In this document: positions 29,143 to 38,188 of the stretch, piece by piece
Position numbering within the stretch: the stretch's first letter is position 1
Layout of the letters: every line of letters starts with the position of its first letter
From: Hyphomicrobiales bacterium
GTDB taxonomy: Bacteria > Pseudomonadota > Alphaproteobacteria > Rhizobiales > Xanthobacteraceae
DNA: 64,000 nt
Assembly (NCBI GenBank): GCA_017305455.1
Contig: JAFKKO010000113.1
Coordinates: forward strand, 1 to 64,000
Direction: 5' to 3'
Translations under genes and position numbers: made by a program
Notes under the pieces: generated by a model
Told to the model about the DNA's origin: nothing
Seen by the model: the letters and a program-made list of their open reading frames with translations, nothing else
The model's database searches: none

Positions 29143-30216
29143 ATGCCGAAAATGAAAGCTGCGATTTTTGTCGAGCCAGGTCGTATCGTGCTCGAGGACA
29201 AACCCATTCCCGATATCGGCCCGCTCGACGCACTCGTTCGCATCACCACCACCACGATCTGCGGCACGGACATCCATATCCTGAAAGGCGAGTATCCTGT
29301 CGCCAAAGGTCTGACGATCGGCCATGAGCCAGTCGGCGTGATCGAGAAGCTGGGCACCGCCGTGACCGGCTTCAGTGAAGGCCAGCGCGTCATCGCGGGG
29401 GCCATCACGCCGAGCGGAACCAGCAATGCCTGCCTGTGCGGCTTCTGCTCCCAGGACGGGCCGGGAACGCGCCATGGCTGGAAGCCCATGGGCGGCTGGC
29501 GGTTCGGCAATACGATCGATGGCTGCCAGGCTGAGTATGTGCGGGTGCCGGACGCCATGGCCAATCTCGCGCCGGTGCCGGACGGACTTTCCGACGAGCA
29601 GGTCCTGATGTGTCCAGACATCATGTCCACCGGTTTCAGCGGCGCGGAGCGCGGACAGATCAAAATCGGCGATACGGTCGCCGTGTTCGCGCAGGGACCG
29701 ATCGGATTGTGCGCCACCGCAGGGGCACGGCTCCTTGGCGCATCCACCATCATCGCCGTCGACCGACTGCCGGACCGGCTCGCGATGTCCCGGCGTCTTG
29801 GCGCCGATCATGTCGTCGATGGCGGCAAGGTCGACCCGGTGGACGAGATCATGCGGCTGACCGACGGGCGCGGTGTCGATGTCGCAATCGAGGCGCTGGG
29901 AACACAGGCGACATTCGAATCCTGCCTCAAGGTGCTGCGGCCGGGAGGGACACTGTCGAGCCTTGGAGTCTATTCTACCGACCTGAAGATTCCGCTCGGC
30001 GCTTTTGCCGCCGGCCTCGGCGACCACACCATCGTCACCTCTTTATGTCCCGGCGGCAAAGAGCGAATGCGGCGGCTGATGGAAATCGTCTCGTCAGAGC
30101 GCGTGGATCTCGGCCCCTTGGTCACTCACCGCTTCAAACTCGACGACATCGAGCAGGCCTACGATCTCTTTGCACACCAGCGCGACGGCGTATTGAAGGT
30201 CGCGATCACACCTTAA
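29143..30216 (+). CDS. Zinc-dependent alcohol dehydrogenase (secondary-ADH type)
   Basis: 357 residues, medium-chain dehydrogenase. Catalytic zinc ligands Cys40 (TICGTDIH), His61-Glu62 (IGHEPVG) and Asp in MCPDIMSTGF. The Rossmann fold lies at VAVFAQGPIGLCAT with IAVDRLPDR at the cofactor site. GAITPSGTSNACLCGFC follows the pattern of isopropanol/secondary alcohol dehydrogenases, with an incomplete structural-zinc cluster. The substrate is uncertain. AGGATCC precedes the ATG by a normal distance. It converges with the ABC-exporter operon. The 260-base gap before it (28883-29142) shows nothing beyond a poor half-match to an FNR box. Confidence 0.88.
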   Translation: MPKMKAAIFVEPGRIVLEDKPIPDIGPLDALVRITTTTICGTDIHILKGEYPVAKGLTIGHEPVGVIEKLGTAVTGFSEGQRVIAGAITPSGTSNACLCGFCSQDGPGTRHGWKPMGGWRFGNTIDGCQAEYVRVPDAMANLAPVPDGLSDEQVLMCPDIMSTGFSGAERGQIKIGDTVAVFAQGPIGLCATAGARLLGASTIIAVDRLPDRLAMSRRLGADHVVDGGKVDPVDEIMRLTDGRGVDVAIEALGTQATFESCLKVLRPGGTLSSLGVYSTDLKIPLGAFAAGLGDHTIVTSLCPGGKERMRRLMEIVSSERVDLGPLVTHRFKLDDIEQAYDLFAHQRDGVLKVAITP

Positions 30217-30250
30217 GAACGACAACGACCGCTGTTCGCGACTCATGAAT

Positions 30251-31372
30251 CTAAGCGGATGCGATCGCCCGAAAACGCAAGAGTGAAAGCGTCAGGAACA
30301 GCGCGCCGATTCCCGTGATCGCAAGAAATTGCGGCCAGACCACATCGAGCCCGGCGCCGCGAAACAGAATCGCCTGCGCAAACGACACGAAATGGGTCGA
30401 TGGCGAAGCCTGCATGGTGATGGCGAGCCACCGGGGCATACTCTCCAGTGGCGTCGCGGCGCCGGAAAGAATGTTCATCGGCGTGGCAACAAGCACGTAG
30501 AGCAGACCCAGTTGCGGCATCGTTCGCGCGATGGTTCCGAGAAACAGGCCAAGCCCGGTCGCAAAGAACAGATAAATGATCGTGCCAAACAGGAACAGCG
30601 GGATGGATCCGGCCAGCGGCACTTTCAAAAGCAGGCGAACGACGACATACAGCGACAGACCGACCGCGACGGTGATCACGAGGCTGTTGGCCCAGATCTT
30701 CGCCATGGCGATCTCAAATGGCGTGAGCGGCATGACCATGAGATGATCCATCGTGCCGTGCTCATGCTCCCTGACGAGGGCCGCGCCCGCGAGGATAATC
30801 GCCAGCATGTTGACGCTGCCGATGATGCTCATGACGCTGGTAAACCATGATGTCGTTACGTTCGGATTGAACGCGACTCTTGTCACAAGATCGACGGGGG
30901 ACGTAGGGGTGGATTCGTCGCGCGACAGAAACTGCCCGATGGCGGCGTTGATGATCTGCTGCGCGTAGCCGGATCCCAGTCCGGCCTGCACCATCGCGGT
31001 CGCATCCACATTGAGCTGCAGTTTTGGCTGGCGGCCGCCCCGAACATCGCGCTCGAAGTTCGGGGGAATATCGAGCACGAAGGTGTGCTTTCCGGCATCC
31101 ATCAAGGCCTGGCTTTCCGATTCCGCGATCAGGACCGGAGGCTTGAAATAGGGCATGAGAAAAGAATTGGTGATCCGTCTGGAGAGCGCCGAATGATCTT
31201 CATCCACGATCGCAATCGAAGCGTGAAAAAGCTCCTGGGAGTTGCTCTGCGCCTGGCTGAAGACCGCCAGCGAGAACGAGTGGATCACGAGAAGCAGCAG
31301 AACCCAGTCGCTGAAGAAGCTGCGCAGCTCCTTGGTGCCGAGCCAGAAGATGTTCGATGCGAAGCGCATCAC
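30251..31372 (-). CDS. yhhJ: ABC-2 type permease (YhhJ-like)
   Basis: 373 residues. One N-terminal helix (about 20-40), a periplasmic domain (about 45-170), then five helices ending at about 365, with LVREHEHGTMDHLMVMPLTPFEI, the conserved ABC-2 coupling loop. The length equals E. coli YhhJ (about 374), and the order yhiI-rbbA-yhhJ is the same. It should form an export channel with the RbbA-like protein encoded 2 bases upstream. The substrate is unknown. Confidence 0.88.
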   Translation of the reverse strand: MMRFASNIFWLGTKELRSFFSDWVLLLLVIHSFSLAVFSQAQSNSQELFHASIAIVDEDHSALSRRITNSFLMPYFKPPVLIAESESQALMDAGKHTFVLDIPPNFERDVRGGRQPKLQLNVDATAMVQAGLGSGYAQQIINAAIGQFLSRDESTPTSPVDLVTRVAFNPNVTTSWFTSVMSIIGSVNMLAIILAGAALVREHEHGTMDHLMVMPLTPFEIAMAKIWANSLVITVAVGLSLYVVVRLLLKVPLAGSIPLFLFGTIIYLFFATGLGLFLGTIARTMPQLGLLYVLVATPMNILSGAATPLESMPRWLAITMQASPSTHFVSFAQAILFRGAGLDVVWPQFLAITGIGALFLTLSLLRFRAIASA

Positions 31373-31374
31373 GG

Positions 31375-34119
31375 CTACTTCTCCTGCTTCCTGAGCAGCA
31401 CAAGGCTCGCAAGGATGAAAATCGGGGTGAACGCCATCAGGGCCAGAATGCTCAGCCCAAGATCATGGAAGCCGAGTCCTTTGGTGAAGGTTCCGACGCT
31501 GATCGGCCGATAGTAGCTCATGGGAAACAGGCGCCCGATGATCTGCGCGGTTCCGGACAACGAGGCCACGGGCGTCATCATTCCGGAGAACTGCTGGGCC
31601 GGAATGATGGTCAGGATCGCCGTGCCGAACAGCGCCGCGATCTGCGTCCTGCAAAAGGACGAAATCAGCATTCCGTAACTCGTGCTGGCCAGAACGTAGA
31701 TGACCGTGCCGGCGAGAAGCGCGATGAAGCTACCCTTGAGAGGAACCCGGAACAGCAGGGTCGCCATCGCGAACATCACCATGAAATTGATCAGCGCCAC
31801 CGCGACATAAGGCAGTTGCTTGCCGATCAGAAATTCCAGCCGCGTTACGGGCGTGACGTAGAGATTGACGATCGAGCCGAGCTCCTTTTCCCTGACCACC
31901 GCAAGCGCCATGAGAATGGCGGGAAACAGCGCCAGCAGCATCGCGATGGTAGACGGCACCATGGCATAGACGCTGTCGAAATCCTGGTTGTATTTGAACC
32001 GGATTTCGAGATCGGCGGCCGAGGCGTTCTGTTGGCTCGTGCCCGCAGCCAGATTGGCGAGATAGAGCTGATGCATGCCCTGGAGATAGCCGCGGATGGT
32101 TTCCGCGCGGAACGGCATGGCGCCGTCGATCCATGCCGATACCTCGACAGGCCGGCCATGTTTGACATCCGCGCCGAAGGACGGCGGAATTTCGATACTG
32201 GCATCGATACTCCCGTCTTTCAGGCGGCGGTCGAGGTCGGCATGGTCAACCAGAGGAGGCTTCTCGACGAAATAGGTCGAGCCTCTGATCTCGGAGAGAT
32301 AGGCGCGGCTTTGCGGCGTGCGGTCATGGTCCAGAACCGCAATCGTCAGATTGTTGACGTCGGTCGAAATACCGAGGCCGAACACCACCATGAGAAGGGC
32401 TGTCCCGAACAGGGCGAACATCAACCTGATTGGATCGCGAAGCAATTCGAGGCCCTCGCGAATCGTATAGGCGAACAAACGCTGGAAACTAAACACGGCG
32501 CCGATCCGGCCTTGCCGCTGTGCCTGATCAGGGCCGGCTTCGATGGCCGGCGTCCGGTTCGGGGTGGATGTCGCGCTCTCGCCGCGCGTGTCCGCTTCGA
32601 GGAAGCTGACGAAAGCCTCTTCCAGATTGTTCGTGCCGCGCGCCTTGACGAGACCCGGCGGCGTGTCCGTCGCCAGAACGCGCCCTTCGTGCATCAAGGC
32701 GAGCCGGTCGCAGCGCGACGCTTCGTCCATGAAGTGGGTCGAGACAAAGATGGTCATGCCCTGATTGCGCGACAGATCGAGCAGCAGATCCCAGAATTGG
32801 TCGCGCGCTAGCGGATCAACGCCCGCCGTGGGCTCGTCCAATATGAGCAGATCCGGCTTGTGAACGATGGCGACCGCGAGTGACAGGCGCTGCTTGATGC
32901 CGAGCGGCAGCGCGGAGGCCAGCCTCTCGAGATCATCCGCGAGATCGCAGGCTTGGACGAGTTCTGCAATCCGTTTTTCGGCGAAAGCCGATGGCAGATG
33001 GAAGAGACGGGCATGCAGTTCGAGATTCTGGCGCACCGTCAGTTCGCTATAGAGAGAAAATGCCTGCGACATGTAGCCGACGCGACGGCGTGAATCGCGA
33101 TCGTTCGCGTCGAGCTGTTTGCCGAAAACCGTGACCTCGCCTTCGGTCGGTGGCAGAAGCCCGGTCAGCATCTTCATGGTCGTGGTCTTGCCCGAACCGT
33201 TCGAGCCGACGAATCCGAATATCTCTCCTTCCTGAATAGCGAAGCTCACGCGATCCACCGCGGTAAAATCGCCGAACCGGCAGGTCAGGTCTTTTGCCGC
33301 AATCACGGTCTGATGGTCGCGGCCATGGAAGGGCCTGAGCTTTTGCGCCGCGCGGAAGGTGCGGCGATGATCCGGCAGGAGAGCGACGAATGCATCCTCG
33401 ATCGAGCTCGTGCCGGTCTGGCGCTTGAGATCGGAAGGCGAACCGCTAGCAAGTACTTTTGCGTCATTCATGGCGATCAGCCAGTCAAAGCGCTCCGCTT
33501 CTTCCATGTAAGCGGTGGCGACCACCACGCTCATGGTGGAATTCTGGGCGTGCAGATCGTCGATCAGTTCCCAGAGTTGTCGGCGCGCCAGAGGATCGAC
33601 ACCTGTCGTCGGTTCATCGAGGATCAGAAGATCGGGATTATGAATCAGCGAGCAGCACAGACCGAGCTTCTGCCGCATGCCGCCCGAAAGCTTCTTGGCT
33701 GGCCGATCGGCGAATGGGGCAAGGCCCATGCGCTGCAACAGGAACGACGTGCGAAGCTTTCGCTCCGCGCGAGAATGGCCGAACAATCGCGAAAAGAATT
33801 CGATGTTCTCGATAACGCTGAGATCTGCATAGAGATTCTTGCCCAGTCCCTGCGGCATAAAGGCGACACGGGGACATATCATGGCGCGCGCCGCGGCGCT
33901 GGAGATGTCCTCGCCGAGTACCGAGACGCTCCCCTGCTGGATCTGGCGGGCACCGGCCAGGATGGCGAGAAGCGAGGATTTTCCGACACCGTCCGGCCCG
34001 ATCAATCCGACAATGCGGCGGGCCGGAATCTCGAGCGAGACATTATCCAGTGCGATGTCCAGACGATAGCGGTGAGAAAGTCCTGTGACCGAGGCGACAA
34101 TGTCATCCGGTTCGTTCAC
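31375..34119 (-). CDS. rbbA: ABC exporter with two ATPase domains and ABC-2 membrane domain (RbbA-like)
   Basis: 914 residues. ATPase 1: Walker A GPDGVGKSS (about 41-49), LSGGMRQKLGL, Walker B LLILDEPTTGVD. ATPase 2: Walker A GSNGSGKTTT (about 300-310), a divergent signature LPLGIKQRL, Walker B LLILDEPTAGVD. The C-terminal 370 residues form an ABC-2 membrane domain with six helices and VVREKELGSIVNLYVTPVTRLEF. Length and order match E. coli RbbA (about 911), reported as a ribosome-associated ATPase, though the membrane half fits an exporter. Its start overlaps the end of the HlyD-like gene by 4 bases. Confidence 0.9.
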   Translation of the reverse strand: MNEPDDIVASVTGLSHRYRLDIALDNVSLEIPARRIVGLIGPDGVGKSSLLAILAGARQIQQGSVSVLGEDISSAAARAMICPRVAFMPQGLGKNLYADLSVIENIEFFSRLFGHSRAERKLRTSFLLQRMGLAPFADRPAKKLSGGMRQKLGLCCSLIHNPDLLILDEPTTGVDPLARRQLWELIDDLHAQNSTMSVVVATAYMEEAERFDWLIAMNDAKVLASGSPSDLKRQTGTSSIEDAFVALLPDHRRTFRAAQKLRPFHGRDHQTVIAAKDLTCRFGDFTAVDRVSFAIQEGEIFGFVGSNGSGKTTTMKMLTGLLPPTEGEVTVFGKQLDANDRDSRRRVGYMSQAFSLYSELTVRQNLELHARLFHLPSAFAEKRIAELVQACDLADDLERLASALPLGIKQRLSLAVAIVHKPDLLILDEPTAGVDPLARDQFWDLLLDLSRNQGMTIFVSTHFMDEASRCDRLALMHEGRVLATDTPPGLVKARGTNNLEEAFVSFLEADTRGESATSTPNRTPAIEAGPDQAQRQGRIGAVFSFQRLFAYTIREGLELLRDPIRLMFALFGTALLMVVFGLGISTDVNNLTIAVLDHDRTPQSRAYLSEIRGSTYFVEKPPLVDHADLDRRLKDGSIDASIEIPPSFGADVKHGRPVEVSAWIDGAMPFRAETIRGYLQGMHQLYLANLAAGTSQQNASAADLEIRFKYNQDFDSVYAMVPSTIAMLLALFPAILMALAVVREKELGSIVNLYVTPVTRLEFLIGKQLPYVAVALINFMVMFAMATLLFRVPLKGSFIALLAGTVIYVLASTSYGMLISSFCRTQIAALFGTAILTIIPAQQFSGMMTPVASLSGTAQIIGRLFPMSYYRPISVGTFTKGLGFHDLGLSILALMAFTPIFILASLVLLRKQEK

Positions 34120-35207
34120 GGGGCGGCTTCCAGATTCTTCGGCCAGGTGATGGAGGGGTCCCAGCGTATGAAAGTGACGCCGGGCAAACCGCTTCTGATC
34201 GAATCGCTGTGAGCGAGCAGTCGCTGCTGATCAATCCGCACGCGGACGCGGAACATCAGTTTGTCGCGCTCGCTCTTGGTCTCGACGGTCTTCGGCGTGA
34301 ACTGCGACTTGCTTGCGACAAAGGCGACGTTGGCCGGGATGGGATGATTGGGATAGGCATCGAGCACGATGCGGGCCTCGTTTCCTACCCTGATTTTTCC
34401 GGCAATCTCGGTGGGCAGATAGATATCCATGTAGACGTAAGAGAAGTCCAGCAAGGTAAACACCTTGCCGCCGGCAGGCAGAACCTCGCCGATATTCGCC
34501 AATCGGTATTGAATGCGTCCCCGCTTCGGGGCAATGAGGGTGTTGTCGGCGATCTGCACCCTGTAAAAATCCGCGTCATGCCGGGCGGCGTCCAGCGTGC
34601 GCTGCGCCCGCGAGACCTGGGCCTGAGCGGCGGCAGTCCCGGCATTGGCCGCGTCGAGCTGCTGCTGCCTCTGGTCCAGCAGCTCTCGTGTCGCCCAGCC
34701 CTTCTGGACGAGTTCACGGGTGCGCTCGATCTCCTGTGCCGCCAGCGTTTGCTGCGCTTTCTGCTGGACGAGAATGGCTTCCGCCTGCTCGATCGCATGC
34801 TGGGCTTCGCGCCCCTGTGCCTCGGATTTGGAAAGCGACTGCTCGATGTCTCTTGTATCCATCCGCGCGACTACCTGGGCGGGAGAGACCATATCGCCGA
34901 TATCGACAAACAGTTCGGCGATGCGGCCGGCATATTTTGTCGCGATGTCGACCTCGTCAGCCTCGATGCGGCCATTGCTAAAACTTATCCCCGCGGGAAG
35001 CGATGGATGCAGTTGTTTCCACCAATAGCCACCTCCGCCCGCGAGCAGCAGCAGGGCCGCCAGCGACGCCGCGATCAGCCCCACGCGGACACGTCGCGGG
35101 GCTGCAGCCGCCACAGGCACAGGCAGACGCGCGCCGTCAGCAGGCGCTTCGTTTAAAGCCGCCAGATGGCCTTCATTCTCTGGACGTTCGTTCCGCTTCA
35201 GATCCAT
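34116..35207 (-). CDS. yhiI: HlyD-family membrane fusion protein (YhiI-like)
   Basis: 363 residues. One membrane anchor (about 41-61), lipoyl half FSNGRIEADEVDIATKYAGRIAEL, a long coiled coil (about 118-205, rich in Gln/Ala/Glu), second lipoyl half IAPKRGRIQYRLANIGEVLPAGG and a beta barrel. It connects the ABC exporter to the outer envelope. The ATG at 35207 has AAGG 7 bases upstream; a longer frame to 35258 would add 17 basic residues. It is the first gene of the leftward operon, 79 bases from an FNR/FixK box. Confidence 0.87.
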   Translation of the reverse strand: MDLKRNERPENEGHLAALNEAPADGARLPVPVAAAAPRRVRVGLIAASLAALLLLAGGGGYWWKQLHPSLPAGISFSNGRIEADEVDIATKYAGRIAELFVDIGDMVSPAQVVARMDTRDIEQSLSKSEAQGREAQHAIEQAEAILVQQKAQQTLAAQEIERTRELVQKGWATRELLDQRQQQLDAANAGTAAAQAQVSRAQRTLDAARHDADFYRVQIADNTLIAPKRGRIQYRLANIGEVLPAGGKVFTLLDFSYVYMDIYLPTEIAGKIRVGNEARIVLDAYPNHPIPANVAFVASKSQFTPKTVETKSERDKLMFRVRVRIDQQRLLAHSDSIRSGLPGVTFIRWDPSITWPKNLEAAP

Positions 35208-35285
35208 GGCGCGCCTTGAACGTGGCCCGCCTTGTGCGGATCGGCGAGCAACCACCAATCATGCCTATTGCATTGCGAAATGATC

Positions 35286-35299
35286 TTGATCGAAATCAA
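35286..35299. promoter_or_regulatory. FNR/FixK box (TTGATcgaaATCAA)
   Basis: A perfect TTGAT-N4-ATCAA palindrome in the 146-base intergenic stretch between the leftward exporter operon and phaC. Leftward, a weak CATGAT (35258-35263) would put the box centre near -41, a class II activator position. Rightward, TATGAT (35334-35339) would put it near -54. Which promoter it serves, or both, is inference. Confidence 0.8.
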
Positions 35300-35353
35300 G
35301 CGGACGGTATGGAACGCGATCTAAGAATAAATAGATATGATAGGGATAAAGCG

Positions 35354-37114
35354 ATGACCGATCCCTTTGCCTCGAAAATTGTTCCACTGAAGAACGGAGC
35401 TTCCCTTGCCCCGCTCCAGGCGACATCCGCGCTAAAGCCGCTTTCGATCGACCGCGTGATCCATGCCGCCGGCGCGCGATTTACGGGCTCGCTCTCGCCG
35501 ATCTCGCTTGCGCTGGCCTATCTGGACTTCGCATGGCATCTCGCCAACTCGCCGGGCCGCCAGATCCAGCTTGCCTGCCATGCTGTCGAACTGTCCGGAA
35601 GACTGGCTGATCCGGAGCAATGGATCAGCCCGTCGCCGCGCGACCGGCGCTTCGATGATGCGGCATGGAAGAGTTTCCCGTTCAACGCGATCTCGCAGAG
35701 TTTCCTGCTTACGGAAGAATGGTGGCGGGAGGCAACCAAGGGCACCGCTGGCATCGCGAAATCACATAGAGATGTCGTCGCCTTCGCCGCGCGGCAGGTT
35801 CTCGACATGTATTCGCCCTCCAACTATCCCTGGCTCAATCCGGAAGTCCTGCGCGCAACGGCCGAACAAGCTGGTCTCAACCTCGTCAAGGGGTTCTGGA
35901 ATCTTGCTGAAGATGTTGTCGGCAGCGCAACCGGCAGCCGGCAGGATGAAGGTCTTTTCGTCGTCGGCAACAACGTGGCGATCACGCCCGGCAAGGTCGT
36001 CTTCCGCAACGAGTTGCTCGAACTTATTCAGTACGAACCGACCACTGCCGCCGTTCATCCCGAACCGGTGCTGGTCGTGCCGGCATGGATCATGAAATAT
36101 TATATTCTTGATCTGTCGCCCGAGAATTCACTGATCCGTTATCTGGTTGCGCAGGGATTTACCGTATTCTGCATATCATGGCGGAATCCGGACGCCGGGA
36201 TGCGCAATATTGCTTTCGACGATTACCGTCGCAACGGCATCATGGCCGCGCTGGATGCGATCCGGGCGATCTGCGGCAGCACCAAGGTGCACGCCTGCGG
36301 CTATTGTCTGGGAGGCACGATCCTCTCCATCGCGGCCGCCGCCATGGCGCGCGACCGCGACAATCAGTTGGCGACGATGACGCTGCTCGCAGCCCAAACC
36401 GATTTCAGCGAGCCCGGAGAGCTCCAGCTTTTCACCGACGAAAGCCAGTTGGCGTTGCTTGACGATGTCATGTGGCGTCAGGGCTATCTCGACAGCACAC
36501 AAATGGCGGGCGCGTTCCAACTCCTCAGATCGAACGATCTGATCTGGTCGCGTGTCGTCAAGTCATATCTTCTTGGCAAGCGGGAGCGTCCGAGCGATCT
36601 CATGGCGTGGAATACGGACGCCACGCGGATGCCTTACCGGATGCACTCGGAATATCTGTATCAGATGTTTCTTCATAACGATCTGGCGGAAGGACGCTAT
36701 ATCGCCGGCGATGGGCCGGTCGCGCTGCAGGACATCCGCGTGCCGATCTTCTGTGTCAGCACCGAAACCGATCATGTCGCGCCATGGCGCTCGGTCTACA
36801 AGATTCATCTTCTGAACAACGGCGATATCACTTTCGTTCTCACCTCCGGCGGACACAACGCGGGGATTGTCAGCGAGCCGGGCCATCCGGGCCGTTATTT
36901 CCGCGCATCTCATCGCTATTCCGAAGGCGGATATCTTTCGCCGGACGAATGGAGCACCAGAGCCGACAAGCAGGACGGCTCATGGTGGCCGAGATGGGTC
37001 GGCTGGCTCAAAGACCATTCCGACGAGGAGATTTCGCCGCCGCCGCTCGGCGCTCCGGAGTTGGGATATCCGGTTCTGGAGAATGCGCCCGGCACTTATG
37101 TGCGCGAGCCTTGA
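35354..37114 (+). CDS. phaC: Poly(3-hydroxyalkanoate) synthase, class I
   Basis: 586 residues. It polymerises (R)-3-hydroxyacyl-CoA into PHA granules. The lipase-like box GYCLGG places catalytic Cys318; DHVAPWRS and GGHNAGI carry the Asp and His of the triad. VVPAWIMKYYILDLSPENSL and FCISWRNPD are PhaC signature segments. Length fits class I. The ATG at 35354 has GGGA 7-8 bases upstream; the frame is open far upstream but without family similarity. It is followed by a phasin and probably induced at low oxygen through the FixK box 54 bases upstream. Confidence 0.93.
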   Translation: MTDPFASKIVPLKNGASLAPLQATSALKPLSIDRVIHAAGARFTGSLSPISLALAYLDFAWHLANSPGRQIQLACHAVELSGRLADPEQWISPSPRDRRFDDAAWKSFPFNAISQSFLLTEEWWREATKGTAGIAKSHRDVVAFAARQVLDMYSPSNYPWLNPEVLRATAEQAGLNLVKGFWNLAEDVVGSATGSRQDEGLFVVGNNVAITPGKVVFRNELLELIQYEPTTAAVHPEPVLVVPAWIMKYYILDLSPENSLIRYLVAQGFTVFCISWRNPDAGMRNIAFDDYRRNGIMAALDAIRAICGSTKVHACGYCLGGTILSIAAAAMARDRDNQLATMTLLAAQTDFSEPGELQLFTDESQLALLDDVMWRQGYLDSTQMAGAFQLLRSNDLIWSRVVKSYLLGKRERPSDLMAWNTDATRMPYRMHSEYLYQMFLHNDLAEGRYIAGDGPVALQDIRVPIFCVSTETDHVAPWRSVYKIHLLNNGDITFVLTSGGHNAGIVSEPGHPGRYFRASHRYSEGGYLSPDEWSTRADKQDGSWWPRWVGWLKDHSDEEISPPPLGAPELGYPVLENAPGTYVREP

Positions 37115-37209
37115 ATAAGGAACTTGCTGCGAAAGCCGGGCGATATTTTTCGTCTGTCCTCGTTCATGACGCCAGGCAGAGAACCGACGCTCGCGCGCTC
37201 GGATCATGC

Positions 37210-37263
37210 ATGGAACCTGAAACTCACATGGAACCTGAAACTCTCATCGAACCTGAAACTCAT
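37210..37263. repeat. Three tandem copies of an 18-base unit
   Basis: Units at 37210-37227, 37228-37245 and 37246-37263 read ATGGAACCTGAAACTCAC with one or two changes between copies. They lie in the 259-base gap between phaC and the phasin gene. One frame through them reads MEPETH, MEPETL, IEPETH. Nothing else is seen in this gap except the phasin ribosome site. Confidence 0.8.
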
Positions 37264-37373
37264 ACGTCCGCACAAGCCTTGCGATCGTGACCGGACCGGA
37301 GATGCGTTGAGCCACCTCAAAGTGAAACACTGCAAACTTCACTAGGTTAAGATTTCAACTGGAGGATTGCGTC

Positions 37374-37754
37374 ATGTGTAGTGCTCGAACTCCTTTGGAA
37401 ATGCCTGCGATCTGGAACAGCGATTCGACCCGAGCTTTTGCCTGCAAGTTCTGGGAAGGCCAGTCTCGGTTGCTTGACAGTATGCAGGAGTTCGCAAGCG
37501 GCTGGTTTGAACGGCGCCATGTCGGCACGCACGCCGCGCTGGAAGCTGCCCAGAAGGCCTGCGAGGCCAAAAATCCCGCCGACACCTTCGCATGCTATCA
37601 GGAATGGGCTGCGGGAGCGGCGTCGCGCATTCTCGACGACCAGTTGGCGTATCAGCAGCTTGTTCACACCGCGATTTCCTCGATGGCCTCCGTTCAACCG
37701 GAGCTGTCGGGCGTGGAGATACCCGCGCCCCTGCGTGGGCCAAGAGCGGCATAA
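37374..37754 (+). CDS. Phasin-family PHA granule protein
   Basis: 126 residues, nearly all helical, without signal peptide or membrane helix. The segment FWEGQSRLLDSMQEFASGW, then AALEAAQKACEAKNPADTFACYQEWAAGAASRILDD, follows the phasin pattern in which amphipathic helices coat PHA granules. GGAGGA lies 7 bases before the ATG. Position just after phaC supports the call. Four cysteines (residues 2, 24, 64 and 75) are unusual for a phasin. Confidence 0.78.
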   Translation: MCSARTPLEMPAIWNSDSTRAFACKFWEGQSRLLDSMQEFASGWFERRHVGTHAALEAAQKACEAKNPADTFACYQEWAAGAASRILDDQLAYQQLVHTAISSMASVQPELSGVEIPAPLRGPRAA

Positions 37755-37846
37755 ATAGCGGCGTAAATCACGATCGCGGGTCCGGAGGAAGCGGCCTGCT
37801 CCGGGATCAACGCTGACGTTCTTACTTTCTACAGTGAGGGACCGTT

Positions 37847-37960
37847 CTGTCACCACAACAGACGATCACCGAAGCTTGTCGAGCGAACCGCGATAAAATT
37901 GAAGGAGCGGAGACATCCGCCGTGCGCAGCGTGCTGACTATGGTGTCGGAAGGCAAATAA
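37847..37960 (+). other. Possible small coding stretch without a standard start
   Basis: An open stretch of 37 codons from a CTG (37847) to TAA (37960) reads LSPQQTITEACRANRDKIEG at its start and ends VRSVLTMVSEGK. It is preceded by AGGGA 6 bases before the CTG and followed at once by a strong hairpin. No ATG, GTG or TTG opens it near the beginning, so it is a CTG-started peptide, a gene remnant or chance. The rest of 37755-38188 has no gene. Confidence 0.2.
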
Positions 37961-37984
37961 AAACGGCGGGCAATTTGCCCGCCG
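37955..37984 (-). terminator. Rho-independent terminator (leftward)
   Basis: Perfect 10-base arms (37964-37973 and 37975-37984) with a 1-base loop as drawn. On the minus strand the hairpin is followed by TTTTTATTT. It lies about 200 bases past the stop of the leftward SDR gene and should end the 41172-38189 transcript. Confidence 0.75.
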
Positions 37985-38188
37985 GCGTGGAAAACATCAC
38001 CTGCATTGACCGCCGGTCGTCGGCGTTGAGATCGCTCCTTGCAACCACGTCAGGCGGCAAGCGAGGCGCCAAGCGCGGCATTATGATCGCCGCGCCGCCT
38101 GCCCTGTCGAATTCTTATCGTCGTGATGCCAGCCGCCAACGGTCCAGCACAAGGAGACCGGTTCGTTGGCCGGTCCCGACACGACCAA

